The notes: generated by a model from the sequence alone, not told the origin. Positions 26,754-35,338 are shown, numbered from the stretch's first letter. The stretch is DNA of 54,254 nt from Acidimicrobiia bacterium (GCA_009842675.1 VYEX01000034.1:41066-95319), one strand, 5' to 3'. Made by a program: numbers and translations.

Positions 26754-29700
26754 AGTTCTGCGCGGTGGTGGTTACGGTGAGGGTGAAGTCGGCTATGGCG
26801 GTGCCGTCGGCGGCGGTGAGGCCGTTGTCGGCTGCTGAGCCGGAATAGCGGATGGTGGCCTCGTCGCCGGCGCTGATGGCGGTGCCGAGTGTGAGGGTCA
26901 GCGTGGCGCCGTCGACGACGACCAGGGCGGCCGATTGGTTTTTCACCGGCTCCCCGTTGTGGAAGGCGCCGTCGACGAAGAATGCGAACCGCAGTGCGTT
27001 GGCGGTGGCGCGGTCGATGGCGGCCAGGTCGCCGCTGAAGGTCACGATGAGGTTGTTGCCGCTCACCGCCGCGCAGGTCGGCGCGGTGGCCCCTTCGGGG
27101 GCGGGGACGCACACCGGCGCGGCAATCACGATATTGATCACCTCTGCCTCTTGGCCATCGGTGACGGCCACGGCCAAGTCCACCGTGGGCCCGAGGATGC
27201 CGACAGTGGCGGTCACGGAGACCTCGTAGACATTGTCGCCGTTGCTGTCGGCAGGCGCCTCGTAGTCCGTCGCCACAGCAAAGCTCAACTCCCCCTCGGC
27301 GCTGATCTCAAACATGTCGGCATCAGCGCCCGACAGCGAATACGTCGGGGCGCCCGCATGACCGCTGGTAGAACAGTGCCCCACAACCAGACTGCCGGGA
27401 ACATAGGGATTGCCGGTGGAGCCCAACGGCGGCTCGACGCGCGTCCACCGCTTGTTCACGGCGTCATAGGGTTCAACAGGACCGCAGATCAACACCATCG
27501 GGTCCGGCAAGGGGGCTTTGTTGGCCACCGGCTGGTCGGCGAACGCCTCCGCCACCGCGCTGTCGCCGGACGCGTAGCTCACCGTCGCCACCTGGCCCCA
27601 AAACACCGGCGACTCCAACTCAAGGATGATCGCCGCATGCTGCGAACGCTCATCGACGCTGGCCACGCCCACCTCAGCGCCGTCCACCTTCACTGTGAAC
27701 TCCGCCGCGGCAGGCCGGTTGATGCTCCGCGCCACCGACCCGCCGAGGTTGATCACCAGGGTCGAGCCGTCCACTTCAGCGCCCGAGAACGACGGGCACG
27801 GACCCCCGGGAAGAGGCTGGCTACTCCACGTCAGCACGGGATCAGTGCGGAACACCACCCAGGCCTGCGCGGTCTCGCCGTCGGGGTCGGTGGCGGTCAT
27901 GGTGATCACCGTCTCGTACACCTCGCCGGGCGCCGGGTCCAGGTCGGCCAGCGCGCACGTCGTCTTCGCCACGAAGAACACCCGCCCGATCCGCTCGTTG
28001 TAGGTCAGGTCGCCCGCCGCGTAGATGTCGTCGCGGCTCGCAGTCATCTCAAAGGTCAGCTCATCGCCGTCGGGATCCCAGAAATCGGCCTTGGCCAACG
28101 GCAAGCTCACCAGAATCCCCGGCACCGCATTGACCGACCTCCCCGCAGTGCCATCGAACACCGGCGCCCAGTTGCCGTTGGGATCGGACGGCAACCGCTG
28201 CCAGTTCACCTTGTGGCTGGGATTGTGGTCGAGGCCGCTGTGAGCCAGGTCCGCGTCGATCTGCGACGCTGCCGCCGCGATCGTGCCGCCGGCCAAGGCG
28301 AGCGTGTCGGCCAGCACGGCGATGCCCCGCTTCGAGTAGTTGGGCTCTATCACGGTGTGGGTAAACACCAGTTCGGCGGTGCCGCTGCCGCTCGCATAGA
28401 CGGCGTCCTTGCGGCCCCATTCAGCCGGGTCCATGTCGATGCCCAAGGTCGGCGAGCCGACAACGTCCACCGCCTCGCTGAACGTGACCTGCACCGAGAT
28501 AACCTCGCCCAAAACATAGGTGTTGTCGGCACCGGCGTCAGACACCACCTCCACATCGGTCACCATCGGGGCTGCAAGGGTGGTGAACGACCCGGACATC
28601 ACGTCGGTGGAGAAGCCGTCGTCGAAGGATGCCTGCACCTGGTACTCGGTAGCCGCGGCGAGACCGGTGATCGGGAACCGCGCCGGTGACGACGTCACCT
28701 CCTCCTCGGTCTCCGTCCAGGGCCCCGAAGTTCCGGTGCGGTAGCGCACATAGAGCGTTCCCGAGGGGTTGCTGGCCTCAACAACCACCTCCGCAGAGCC
28801 CGACGCGACGTTCTGCACAGCCACCCCGGTCACCGACGTGAGCGACCTGATGAGAATCGGCACCCTGTTGTCGACGAGCTCAGAGAGGCCCGTGTAGCCG
28901 CTGGGCGCCAGGGCCACGTAGAAGACCTCGGCCGCTACGCCGCTGCTCGTTCCGCTGTCGTGGATCTGGATGGTGACCGTGCGGGTGTTCCCAGCCGAGG
29001 CGGTGCCCGACCAGTCGAACTTCTCGAACCCGTAGGTGCGGTACAGCGTGTGCGAACCGCCCGAGAACAGTTCCCCGTAGCCGCGGTTGAAGTCCGTGCG
29101 CGCCGGCTGCTGGTTGCCCAGCGAGACGTCCTTGCTGTAGGCGGGGTCGGTGTCGGGGATGATCGGGTCCTCGGCCACCAGCGCCCGGGAGTCACCGTCG
29201 ACCGAGCTGTGGATGACGGCGACCACCGGCCAATCGGCCGAGCCGGAAGCTCGCAGCGTGCATTGCGCATTCGTGGCCTTGACGACCTCCGCCGGACAGG
29301 TGAGCGTGAAACTCGGGACCGACACCGCAACCGTGTCGACGCCGGCTCCCAGCGCCGACCGAACGATGCTCACCGCATAAGTGCCGGTGGTGGTGCCGTC
29401 CTCGGCCGTCACGGTCAGCGTCACCGTGGTGGTGCCAACAGCGAGGGGCACCTCCGCGCTCTCCTGTTCGCTGATCACCTCGATGCTGGTGGCGCCCCGG
29501 CCGTCGAGGTCCAGGCTGTTGCCGCCGGATGACGCGCCCATGGCCATGGTCGTCCCGCGGGCCGACGCCGCCGTCAGCGTCGCCTCCGTCACCTCGTAGG
29601 CCACGGTTCGCGACTGCGAGGCCTGGGTGGGAGAAAGCGTGTGGCTCTGCCCGGCGAACAGCGTCAAGCTGCTCAGCGACGTATCGGTGCTCGGGGCGTC

Positions 29701-30267
29701 GTCGTCGGTGAGGGCCACGCTCGCCTTGTTGTTGTAGAGGAGGCCGACACCCCTGCTGGCGTCGGGGCCGAGCGCCACGTAGAACTTCTCGCTGTCCTCG
29801 TCGAGGCTGTCTGATGCGGCCACGATGTTCACCGTGCGGCTGCTTTCGGCCGAGGCGTTGCCCGACCAGTCGAAGCGCGAGTAGCCCACGAGGGTGTCGC
29901 CGATCCAGATGACGCCGCCGTCGATATCAGCCGAGGGGCTCGGAGTGCCCAGGGTCACGTCGATATCGATCCCCCGCACCAGCGCCCGGTCTTCGTCGGT
30001 GGACAGGTGCAGAATCGCCACCACCGGCCACGGCTTCGCCTCCTCGGCGGTGTTCGCCAGCGTGCACGCCAGCGTGGCGTTCTCCGCCACAGTGCCGGTA
30101 GGGCACGTCAGCTCGAAGTCGCCCTGGGTCACCGTGATCGACGAGTCGGTGCTGGCCAGGCCGCCCGAGAGCACGAAGCCGACCCCGGCCGCCACCACAG
30201 CGATTGCGGCCCACAGCCCGATGTGCACTCGACCCCTGCGGAGCCTCTGACCTAGTGCTGACCTCAT
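26752..30267 (-). CDS. Large exported cadherin-like/FN3/SwmB-domain surface protein
   Basis: About 1171 residues with a signal peptide or anchor (LWAAIAVVAAGVGFVLSG). In order: a first Cys-containing unit (FELTCPTGTVAENATLACTL, WPVVAILHLS), a cadherin-like beta-sandwich (about 29680-29360), a second copy of the first unit (FTLTCPAEVVKATNAQCTLR, WPVVAVIHSS), an FN3 domain (28830-28580), a module with TYVLGEVISVQVTFSEAV, an Ig/cadherin-like module, a SwmB-like repeat, a cadherin-like repeat and a final SwmB-like repeat. No LPXTG or C-terminal anchor is seen. It is probably an adhesin or matrix protein. The ATG at 30267 follows GGGGAAGG; ATGs at 30288 and 30294 and a GTG at 30312 are alternatives. 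Confidence 0.85.
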   Translation of the reverse strand: MRSALGQRLRRGRVHIGLWAAIAVVAAGVGFVLSGGLASTDSSITVTQGDFELTCPTGTVAENATLACTLANTAEEAKPWPVVAILHLSTDEDRALVRGIDIDVTLGTPSPSADIDGGVIWIGDTLVGYSRFDWSGNASAESSRTVNIVAASDSLDEDSEKFYVALGPDASRGVGLLYNNKASVALTDDDAPSTDTSLSSLTLFAGQSHTLSPTQASQSRTVAYEVTEATLTAASARGTTMAMGASSGGNSLDLDGRGATSIEVISEQESAEVPLAVGTTTVTLTVTAEDGTTTGTYAVSIVRSALGAGVDTVAVSVPSFTLTCPAEVVKATNAQCTLRASGSADWPVVAVIHSSVDGDSRALVAEDPIIPDTDPAYSKDVSLGNQQPARTDFNRGYGELFSGGSHTLYRTYGFEKFDWSGTASAGNTRTVTIQIHDSGTSSGVAAEVFYVALAPSGYTGLSELVDNRVPILIRSLTSVTGVAVQNVASGSAEVVVEASNPSGTLYVRYRTGTSGPWTETEEEVTSSPARFPITGLAAATEYQVQASFDDGFSTDVMSGSFTTLAAPMVTDVEVVSDAGADNTYVLGEVISVQVTFSEAVDVVGSPTLGIDMDPAEWGRKDAVYASGSGTAELVFTHTVIEPNYSKRGIAVLADTLALAGGTIAAAASQIDADLAHSGLDHNPSHKVNWQRLPSDPNGNWAPVFDGTAGRSVNAVPGILVSLPLAKADFWDPDGDELTFEMTASRDDIYAAGDLTYNERIGRVFFVAKTTCALADLDPAPGEVYETVITMTATDPDGETAQAWVVFRTDPVLTWSSQPLPGGPCPSFSGAEVDGSTLVINLGGSVARSINRPAAAEFTVKVDGAEVGVASVDERSQHAAIILELESPVFWGQVATVSYASGDSAVAEAFADQPVANKAPLPDPMVLICGPVEPYDAVNKRWTRVEPPLGSTGNPYVPGSLVVGHCSTSGHAGAPTYSLSGADADMFEISAEGELSFAVATDYEAPADSNGDNVYEVSVTATVGILGPTVDLAVAVTDGQEAEVINIVIAAPVCVPAPEGATAPTCAAVSGNNLIVTFSGDLAAIDRATANALRFAFFVDGAFHNGEPVKNQSAALVVVDGATLTLTLGTAISAGDEATIRYSGSAADNGLTAADGTAIADFTLTVTTTAQN

Positions 30268-30306
30268 TTGATTCAGAGCCTTCCCCATATGCATATAATT
30301 CTGAGC

Positions 30307-30317
30307 ATTCACTATAT
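30307..30317 (-). promoter_or_regulatory. TetR operator half-site in the cadherin-like gene promoter
   Basis: On the minus strand ATATAGTGAAT is identical to 11 bases of the palindrome at 25758. It lies directly after a TTGCGC -35-like box and before AATTAT/TTATAT -10-like boxes, the same position as in that promoter. The second arm is poorly conserved (about 5 of 10). Confidence 0.5.
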
Positions 30318-30338
30318 GCGCAATATCAGCACATTGTC

Positions 30339-30359
30339 AGGGTGTCGAAACGACACCCT
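30339..30359. repeat. 9-bp perfect inverted repeat upstream of the GH16 pair
   Basis: AGGGTGTCG, AAA, CGACACCCT. It lies between the divergent cadherin-like gene and the first GH16 gene, about 30 bases before the GH16 start. It could be an operator or a leader hairpin. Confidence 0.65.
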
Positions 30360-30390
30360 TTCCCCGAGGATCCGCGGAGGCATCGAGTAG

Positions 30391-32091
30391 ATGCGGCCCA
30401 GGGGTTGGGTCAACGCGATCGTCGCACTGTCGGTGGTGGCGTCGACTCTCGTTTTGCCGGCTTCTGGTGGAGCCTCCTTGAATTCACTGGGCGCCGCCCC
30501 GGCCGCCCCGGCCATAGCGTCGCCGGGACCGGTATCGTCGGCCAGCTACAGCCCCGCGGTGAGCTTCACCGCTTTGGAGTACCCCGTAGGGTTTTTCAAC
30601 CGCATCTTCAACGCCTGGGAGCCAACCGACCGATGGGGGCCGACGGCGAGCGACACCCGAACGTGGTTCGGCGCGGTCACCGCCGACGCGCAGTCGGGGG
30701 ACCTGAGTCTGACGTTCGCCATTGAAGGCCAGCACGACCCATCCGGATACCAGTTCTGCGAGACGCCGACCACCTGCGACTACGTGAACGTCCGGGTCAC
30801 GCCGGAGGGCCTGCTGTATCTGCACAAGGAGCAACGCACAACCTTCCAGTCGGGGTTCTTTTCGGACTTCCCGGTACGAACGGTGGAACTGTCGGCAACC
30901 GACGCCGACACACCGCTCAAGGTGTACCGGGAGGTGCTGGTGACGCCCCCACCCGTCGCAACGGGATGCGAGGATTACGGTGAGGACAACCCCGACGCCT
31001 TCACATGCCTGTTCTTGCGGGAATTGCTGCCCTCCGAGGCACCCACCGGCGTCGACGAATCGACCCTTCGAGCCAGCCTTCCCGGCCTGGTGCAAGATGC
31101 CGGCAACTACAGTCTCGTGTTCTCCGAGGAGTTCGACAACGCCCCGCCAGAGCCCAACGCCGCTGGCTGCATCGACGGCATATCCACGCTGGACAACGAC
31201 GTGTGGACCTACGGGGACAACTGCCATAGCTCCCGGCTGGACTCCCGGGGCGAGCCTTGCGGCACCGTCGCCAACGGCGCACTGGTGCTCGCCGACTCGG
31301 GTTTCTGCCCCGGTGCCGGGCTCAACTCCTCCAACAAGCTCTACGCCAAGTACGGCTACTTCGAGGTCAAGTACACGATCAATCGGGCCAGGTGGCCCGC
31401 ATACGCCAACTACAACTTCATCCTGTGGGGGGGCAAGAAGCAGCTGTTCCTCCTAGACCGGTACGGCGTCGAAATCGAGGACTGGGAGGACTACCTCAGC
31501 AATATCGCCGTCGAGATCGACATCTTCGAATGGGAAGTCAACGGCAGCCAGGACGTCGCGCACCAGTACGGCAACTCGAACTGGGCAGTCCGCGATGCCG
31601 ACATCCTCCCGATACGCACGGTCAAGTGGAGCTACTACTGCGGAAGGACACACAACCCGATCGTCCTGAATCCCAAACTCCCCTGCCGCAACAGCGACAC
31701 CTTCACCATCACCAGAGGGGTCGAGTGGACTCCCCGCGGCTACCGCACCTTCATAAAGGTGCACGGCTGGCACGACGAGATGTTCGTCCTGCACAAGGAC
31801 AAGATCGTCATCGAGAACAAGCCCACAACGGCACTAGCGCCGGGCGACCGCTGGTACAAGGTGAACGGCAGCGCGAGGGACCAGTACTTCGAACTCGTCG
31901 ACCCCGACGACCCCGACACAGTGCTGGAGCAAGTCGCCGTCTCCCACGTCCCCGCGCCGCTCGCCATGGGCGCATGGGGATACCTGAACAGGGAAAACCA
32001 CCCCTATATCCGCACCCGGATGAAGATCGACTACATCCGGGTGTGGCAGCCCGACGACCACTACTCCAACATGGAGCCCGTCTACCAGTGA
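30391..32091 (+). CDS. Secreted GH16 family glycoside hydrolase (copy 1)
   Basis: A 566-residue exported enzyme. A signal peptide is followed by an unrecognised module of about 200 residues (SFTALEYPVGFF to LFLRELLPSEAP), then a GH16 domain: YSLVFSEEFDN, LDNDVWTY, YAKYGYFEVKYTI, the catalytic motif EIDIFE (Glu375, Asp377, Glu380) and C-terminal MKIDYIRVWQP. GH16 enzymes cut beta-1,3/1,4-glucans or marine galactans such as agar, carrageenan and porphyran; substrate not assignable. GGAGG precedes the ATG at 30391. It overlaps the second copy by GTGA, so both are co-translated. Confidence 0.9.
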   Translation: MRPRGWVNAIVALSVVASTLVLPASGGASLNSLGAAPAAPAIASPGPVSSASYSPAVSFTALEYPVGFFNRIFNAWEPTDRWGPTASDTRTWFGAVTADAQSGDLSLTFAIEGQHDPSGYQFCETPTTCDYVNVRVTPEGLLYLHKEQRTTFQSGFFSDFPVRTVELSATDADTPLKVYREVLVTPPPVATGCEDYGEDNPDAFTCLFLRELLPSEAPTGVDESTLRASLPGLVQDAGNYSLVFSEEFDNAPPEPNAAGCIDGISTLDNDVWTYGDNCHSSRLDSRGEPCGTVANGALVLADSGFCPGAGLNSSNKLYAKYGYFEVKYTINRARWPAYANYNFILWGGKKQLFLLDRYGVEIEDWEDYLSNIAVEIDIFEWEVNGSQDVAHQYGNSNWAVRDADILPIRTVKWSYYCGRTHNPIVLNPKLPCRNSDTFTITRGVEWTPRGYRTFIKVHGWHDEMFVLHKDKIVIENKPTTALAPGDRWYKVNGSARDQYFELVDPDDPDTVLEQVAVSHVPAPLAMGAWGYLNRENHPYIRTRMKIDYIRVWQPDDHYSNMEPVYQ

Positions 32092-33803
32092 GCAGTCCCA
32101 GGCCGGCCGGCCGGATGCGGGGCGCGCTGCTGGCTACAGCAGTGTTGGCGGCGCTGGTCGTAGTGGCGGCGCCCAGCGGGGACCCCCTCGACTCACTGGG
32201 CGCCGCCTCGGCCGCCGAGGCCTCGCCCTCTGCGGGGCCTAAGTCGTCGGGCAGCTACCTCCCCGCGGTGAGCTTCACCGCTCTTGAGTATCCGGTGCCG
32301 TTCTACGGCCGCCTGTTCACCAACGACGCGAATGACAATCCTGACGCACCGGAAGCGACGGCCACCTACTCCACGACGTTCTTCGGAGAGGTGGCCACCG
32401 ACACGCGGACCGACGGCATGGACCTGTCGTTCAAGGTCGAGGGCCAGCCCGTCCCGTCGGGCCACCGGTTCTGCCACACCGCGACCGAATGCAGCCCTGT
32501 CAGCGTGCGCATCACCGACGAGGGCCTGCTCTACCTGTACGTGCCTTGGACCTTCCACTACCTCCACCTGCATCTGGGGGACTTCCCCACCCTGCCCGTG
32601 GAACTGTCGGCCTCGGACGACGACACCGAGCTGAAGGTGTACCGGGAGGTGCTGGTGACGCCCCCGACCGCCGTGACGGGATGCGAGGACTACGGCGAGT
32701 TCAACCCCGACGCCTACACATGCCTGTTCCTGCGGGAACTGCTGCCCTCTGAGGCACCCGCCGGCGTCAGCGAGTCGACCCTGCGGGCCGGCCTGCCCGA
32801 CCTGGTGCAGCCCGCCGCCAACTACAGCCTCGTGTTCGCCGAGGAGTTCGACGGTACCCCGCCAGCGGCCAACGACGCGGGGTGCCGCGACGGCCTGTCC
32901 ACGCTGGACACAACGGCGTGGGTCTACTACGACGCCTGCGACATCGTGGACTCCCGGGGCGAGCCCTGCGGCAACGTCGTGGACGACGCGCTCGTCATGG
33001 GCGACTCCGGGCTCTGCTCATCGCCGATGATGGACGTCTACACCTCGTTCAATCTCGCCACCTTCGGCAGGATCCACGCCAAGTACGGCTATGTCGAGAT
33101 CAAGTACACCTTCGACGTGTCGCGCTGGAGAAACGTATACAACAACTTCAACATGGTCATGTTCACCCGCGGGACGAGCCTGCGGTACCTCAAAGATCGA
33201 TACGGAGTCACGATCGAGGACTGGGAAGACCTTCTCCAGAACACGGAAATCGAGGTTGATATCTTCGAGTACATCCCCAACAGCCTGGAGGATTTCTCGC
33301 ATCAGTACGCCAACTGGGGCTTTGAACTCGGCCGGGGGTTTGTGCCGACCCGCAGCAACAAGCAAGTGAGCTACTGCCGTTCCAAGCCGATGTCGATCAT
33401 TTCGAATCCCTCCTGCCGCACCTCCGACACCTTCACTTTGACGAGAGGGGTCGAGTGGACTCCCGGCGGCTACCGCACTTTCATCAAAGTAGACGGAATC
33501 CACAACAGCCTGACCTTGGTTCCCAAGGACAAGATCCAGGTCCAGATCAAAAATCAGGCGGGCACCGAGCGGACATTGACTGGCAGCGCCAAGGACAGGT
33601 ACTTCGGGTACACCGACCCCACAGACCCCGACACACTGCTCGAGCAGGTCGCCGTCTCCCACATGCCCCTTCCGATCGGCCTAGGGGTATGGGGCTGGCT
33701 GGGCGAGAGGCATTCCCACATCCTCACCCGGATGAAAGTCGACTACATCCGGGTGTGGCAACCCGACGACCACTACTCCAACATGGAGCCCGTCTACCAG
33801 TGA
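32088..33803 (+). CDS. Secreted GH16 family glycoside hydrolase (copy 2)
   Basis: A 571-residue paralogue of the preceding gene with the same design: signal peptide (MRGALLATAVLAALVVVAAP), the same ~200-residue N-terminal module, and GH16 with catalytic EVDIFE (Glu389, Asp391, Glu394). The last 23 residues of the two proteins are almost identical. The GTG at 32088 overlaps the stop of copy 1; an ATG nine codons on is a good alternative. The open frame continues far upstream only because it runs out of phase through copy 1. The active-site surroundings differ (FEYIPN against FEWEVN), so the substrates may differ. Confidence 0.9.
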   Translation: MSSPRPAGRMRGALLATAVLAALVVVAAPSGDPLDSLGAASAAEASPSAGPKSSGSYLPAVSFTALEYPVPFYGRLFTNDANDNPDAPEATATYSTTFFGEVATDTRTDGMDLSFKVEGQPVPSGHRFCHTATECSPVSVRITDEGLLYLYVPWTFHYLHLHLGDFPTLPVELSASDDDTELKVYREVLVTPPTAVTGCEDYGEFNPDAYTCLFLRELLPSEAPAGVSESTLRAGLPDLVQPAANYSLVFAEEFDGTPPAANDAGCRDGLSTLDTTAWVYYDACDIVDSRGEPCGNVVDDALVMGDSGLCSSPMMDVYTSFNLATFGRIHAKYGYVEIKYTFDVSRWRNVYNNFNMVMFTRGTSLRYLKDRYGVTIEDWEDLLQNTEIEVDIFEYIPNSLEDFSHQYANWGFELGRGFVPTRSNKQVSYCRSKPMSIISNPSCRTSDTFTLTRGVEWTPGGYRTFIKVDGIHNSLTLVPKDKIQVQIKNQAGTERTLTGSAKDRYFGYTDPTDPDTLLEQVAVSHMPLPIGLGVWGWLGERHSHILTRMKVDYIRVWQPDDHYSNMEPVYQ

Positions 33804-33899
33804 GCAGCACCGAGCCGGACCCCCCATCAGCCCTGTAACTTGCCCTCTATCTGCCGTCTTTTGGGCGAAAACCTGTCGGCTATATCCCGTCATAAAATT

Positions 33900-33918
33900 C
33901 GTAGCACTGCGTGCTACG
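33900..33918. promoter_or_regulatory. Perfect palindrome, operator of Phd/VapC pair
   Basis: CGTAGCAC, TGC, GTGCTACG: perfect 8-bp arms. The -10 box TACGAT (33915-33920) overlaps the right arm, and six bases later comes the GTG of the antitoxin, which therefore looks leaderless and autorepressed. Confidence 0.75.
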
Positions 33919-33926
33919 ATTGGGTT

Positions 33927-34181
33927 GTGAGCCGGGAGATCAGCCAACGGGAGCTGCGGAACAACAGCGGGAAGATCATGCTCGAACTCGACGAGGGCAA
34001 AACGTTCACCGTGACTCGCAACGGCGTTCCCGTGGGCGAGCTCGCCCCGCTGCGCCGCCACCGATTCGTTGCCGCGGAGGCTGCCGTAGAGCTCTTCCGT
34101 ACTGCCCCCAGCCTCGACTACTGGGACCTTCGGGCCGATCTCGATGCCGTAGCCGAACAAGACCCAACCCCTCGTGGCTGA
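33927..34181 (+). CDS. Phd/YefM-type antitoxin
   Basis: 84 residues. The N-terminus SREISQRELRNNSGKIMLELDEGKTFTVTRNGVPVGELAPL is the Phd/YefM DNA-binding fold (RELRNNSG, VTRNGxPVGxL). The C-terminus is the toxin-binding tail. I chose the leaderless GTG at 33927; the upstream frame runs through the operator. It overlaps the toxin gene by eight bases. Confidence 0.87.
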   Translation: MSREISQRELRNNSGKIMLELDEGKTFTVTRNGVPVGELAPLRRHRFVAAEAAVELFRTAPSLDYWDLRADLDAVAEQDPTPRG

Positions 34182-34587
34182 ATTGCAAAGACCGCCCCGT
34201 GGCCTGCTGGACACCTCGGTGATCATCGACCTCGAGCAGATCGAAGCGGTGGCTCTTCCCCATGAGGTCGCCATCAGCGCCCTGACGCTGGCCGAGCTCG
34301 CCGCCGGCCCGCACGCCGCAACCACCCCAACTGAGCGGGGCCGACGCCAAGACCGCCTGCAACGCACAGAAGCGGTATTCGACCCGCTCCCCTTCGATGC
34401 CAACGTCGCCCGGGCCTACGGGCGAGTTTTCTCTGCGGTTGCCGCCACCCAGCGCAAACCCCGGGGCGCACGAGCTGTCGACCTGATGATCGCCGCTACG
34501 GCGCTCGCCGCCCAACTGCCCCTCTACACCCGCAACCCCAGCGATTTCGACGGCCTGCACGACCTCATCGACGTCGTGACGATCTGA
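34174..34587 (+). CDS. PIN-domain toxin (VapC-type)
   Basis: 137 residues with PIN acidic residues in LLDTSVIIDLE, ISALTLAELAAG, ARAVDLMIAATALAAQLPLYTRNPSDFDGL. A likely Mg-dependent ribonuclease held inactive by the Phd-type partner. The GTG at 34174 overlaps the end of the antitoxin. Confidence 0.88.
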   Translation: MAELQRPPRGLLDTSVIIDLEQIEAVALPHEVAISALTLAELAAGPHAATTPTERGRRQDRLQRTEAVFDPLPFDANVARAYGRVFSAVAATQRKPRGARAVDLMIAATALAAQLPLYTRNPSDFDGLHDLIDVVTI

Positions 34588-34615
34588 AGGGGCCTAACCC
34601 CAGCAGCAGCAAAAC

Positions 34616-34645
34616 TGCATGAGATATTCATGCTATGCTCATGCA
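34616..34645. promoter_or_regulatory. Perfect inverted repeat, operator of the third toxin-antitoxin pair
   Basis: TGCATGAG at 34616-34623 and CTCATGCA at 34638-34645 are perfect 8-bp arms 14 bases apart. The right arm ends directly before the antitoxin ATG. TATGCT (34634-34639) is a -10 box six bases before the ATG, so the gene is probably leaderless and autorepressed. Confidence 0.72.
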
Positions 34646-34879
34646 ATGGCCAATCTTCAGGTGCGCAACATGCCCGACGTGCTCCATGAGCGGTTGCGGG
34701 AGCACGCCCGCGAGCGCAACTGCTCGATGAGTGCGGCGGTGCTCGATGCCATCGAGCGGGAGCTGGCCCGCTGGGAGTGGAGCAAGCACCTCTCCCAGCG
34801 TCCGACAGCAGATTTGGGCATCGACGCGGCCTCGCTTCTGATCGAAGTGCGACAAGCCCGCGACGCAGAGCTTAAATGA
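34646..34879 (+). CDS. FitA/VapB-like ribbon-helix-helix antitoxin
   Basis: 77 residues, MANLQVRNMPDVLHERLREHARERNCSMSAAVLDAIERELAR, a ribbon-helix-helix of the FitA/VapB kind, with an acidic C-terminal tail. The ATG at 34646 is set by the promoter; the nine-codon upstream extension lies inside the operator. It overlaps the toxin by ATGA. Confidence 0.87.
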   Translation: MANLQVRNMPDVLHERLREHARERNCSMSAAVLDAIERELARWEWSKHLSQRPTADLGIDAASLLIEVRQARDAELK

Positions 34880-35277
34880 CCGGCTACGTGGTTGACGCCT
34901 CGGTGGCGGTGGAATATCTCCTTCGGACCCCGCTGGGGATAACGCTTGCCGGCACTGTGGAAGAAGCGTCGTTGGCCGCCCCCGAGATGCTCGATGCCGA
35001 GGTGATGTCGGTGCTGCGCCGGGCGGTGCTCACCGGACGCCTCGATGAAGCCCGAGCAGTGATGGCTCTGAGCGATCTGGCCCTATGGCCGATTGATCGT
35101 GTCTCCCATCGGGCTCTGGCGCTGTTGGCCTGGGAGCACTACCGCAACATCAGCGCGTACGACGCCTTCTACGTCGCCGCGGCCCGCGCATTGGGAGTCC
35201 CGCTGTTGACCGCCGACGGCCGGCTGGCGCGGTCAACCGGCCTCGATGTCACCGTCCATCACATCCAACTGAGCTGA
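34876..35277 (+). CDS. PIN-domain toxin (VapC-type)
   Basis: 133 residues. Acidic PIN residues lie in YVVDASVAVEYLL, PEMLDAEVMSVLRR, ISAYDAFYVAAARALG and LLTADGRLARS. It pairs with the ribbon-helix-helix antitoxin before it and is not closely similar to the two other PIN toxins in the window. Confidence 0.88.
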   Translation: MTGYVVDASVAVEYLLRTPLGITLAGTVEEASLAAPEMLDAEVMSVLRRAVLTGRLDEARAVMALSDLALWPIDRVSHRALALLAWEHYRNISAYDAFYVAAARALGVPLLTADGRLARSTGLDVTVHHIQLS

Positions 35278-35309
35278 GAGATTCTGAGCGCCGGCGCTGT
35301 CGGCCTGGC

Positions 35310-35328
35310 AGCTAGCGCAGGTAGGCGT
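35310..35328. repeat. 19-bp direct repeat, copy A
   Basis: AGCTAGCGCAGGTAGGCGT, identical to 35812-35830. This copy lies between the PIN toxin and the DUF2283 gene and codes for nothing visible. Confidence 0.85.
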
Positions 35329-35338
35329 AGAAGAGGAT

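Noticed and set aside
26935..28689. 584-codon plus-strand frame
   Set aside because: It lies wholly opposite the cadherin-like gene, is rich in Arg/His/Gly as shadow frames are, and has no domain features.
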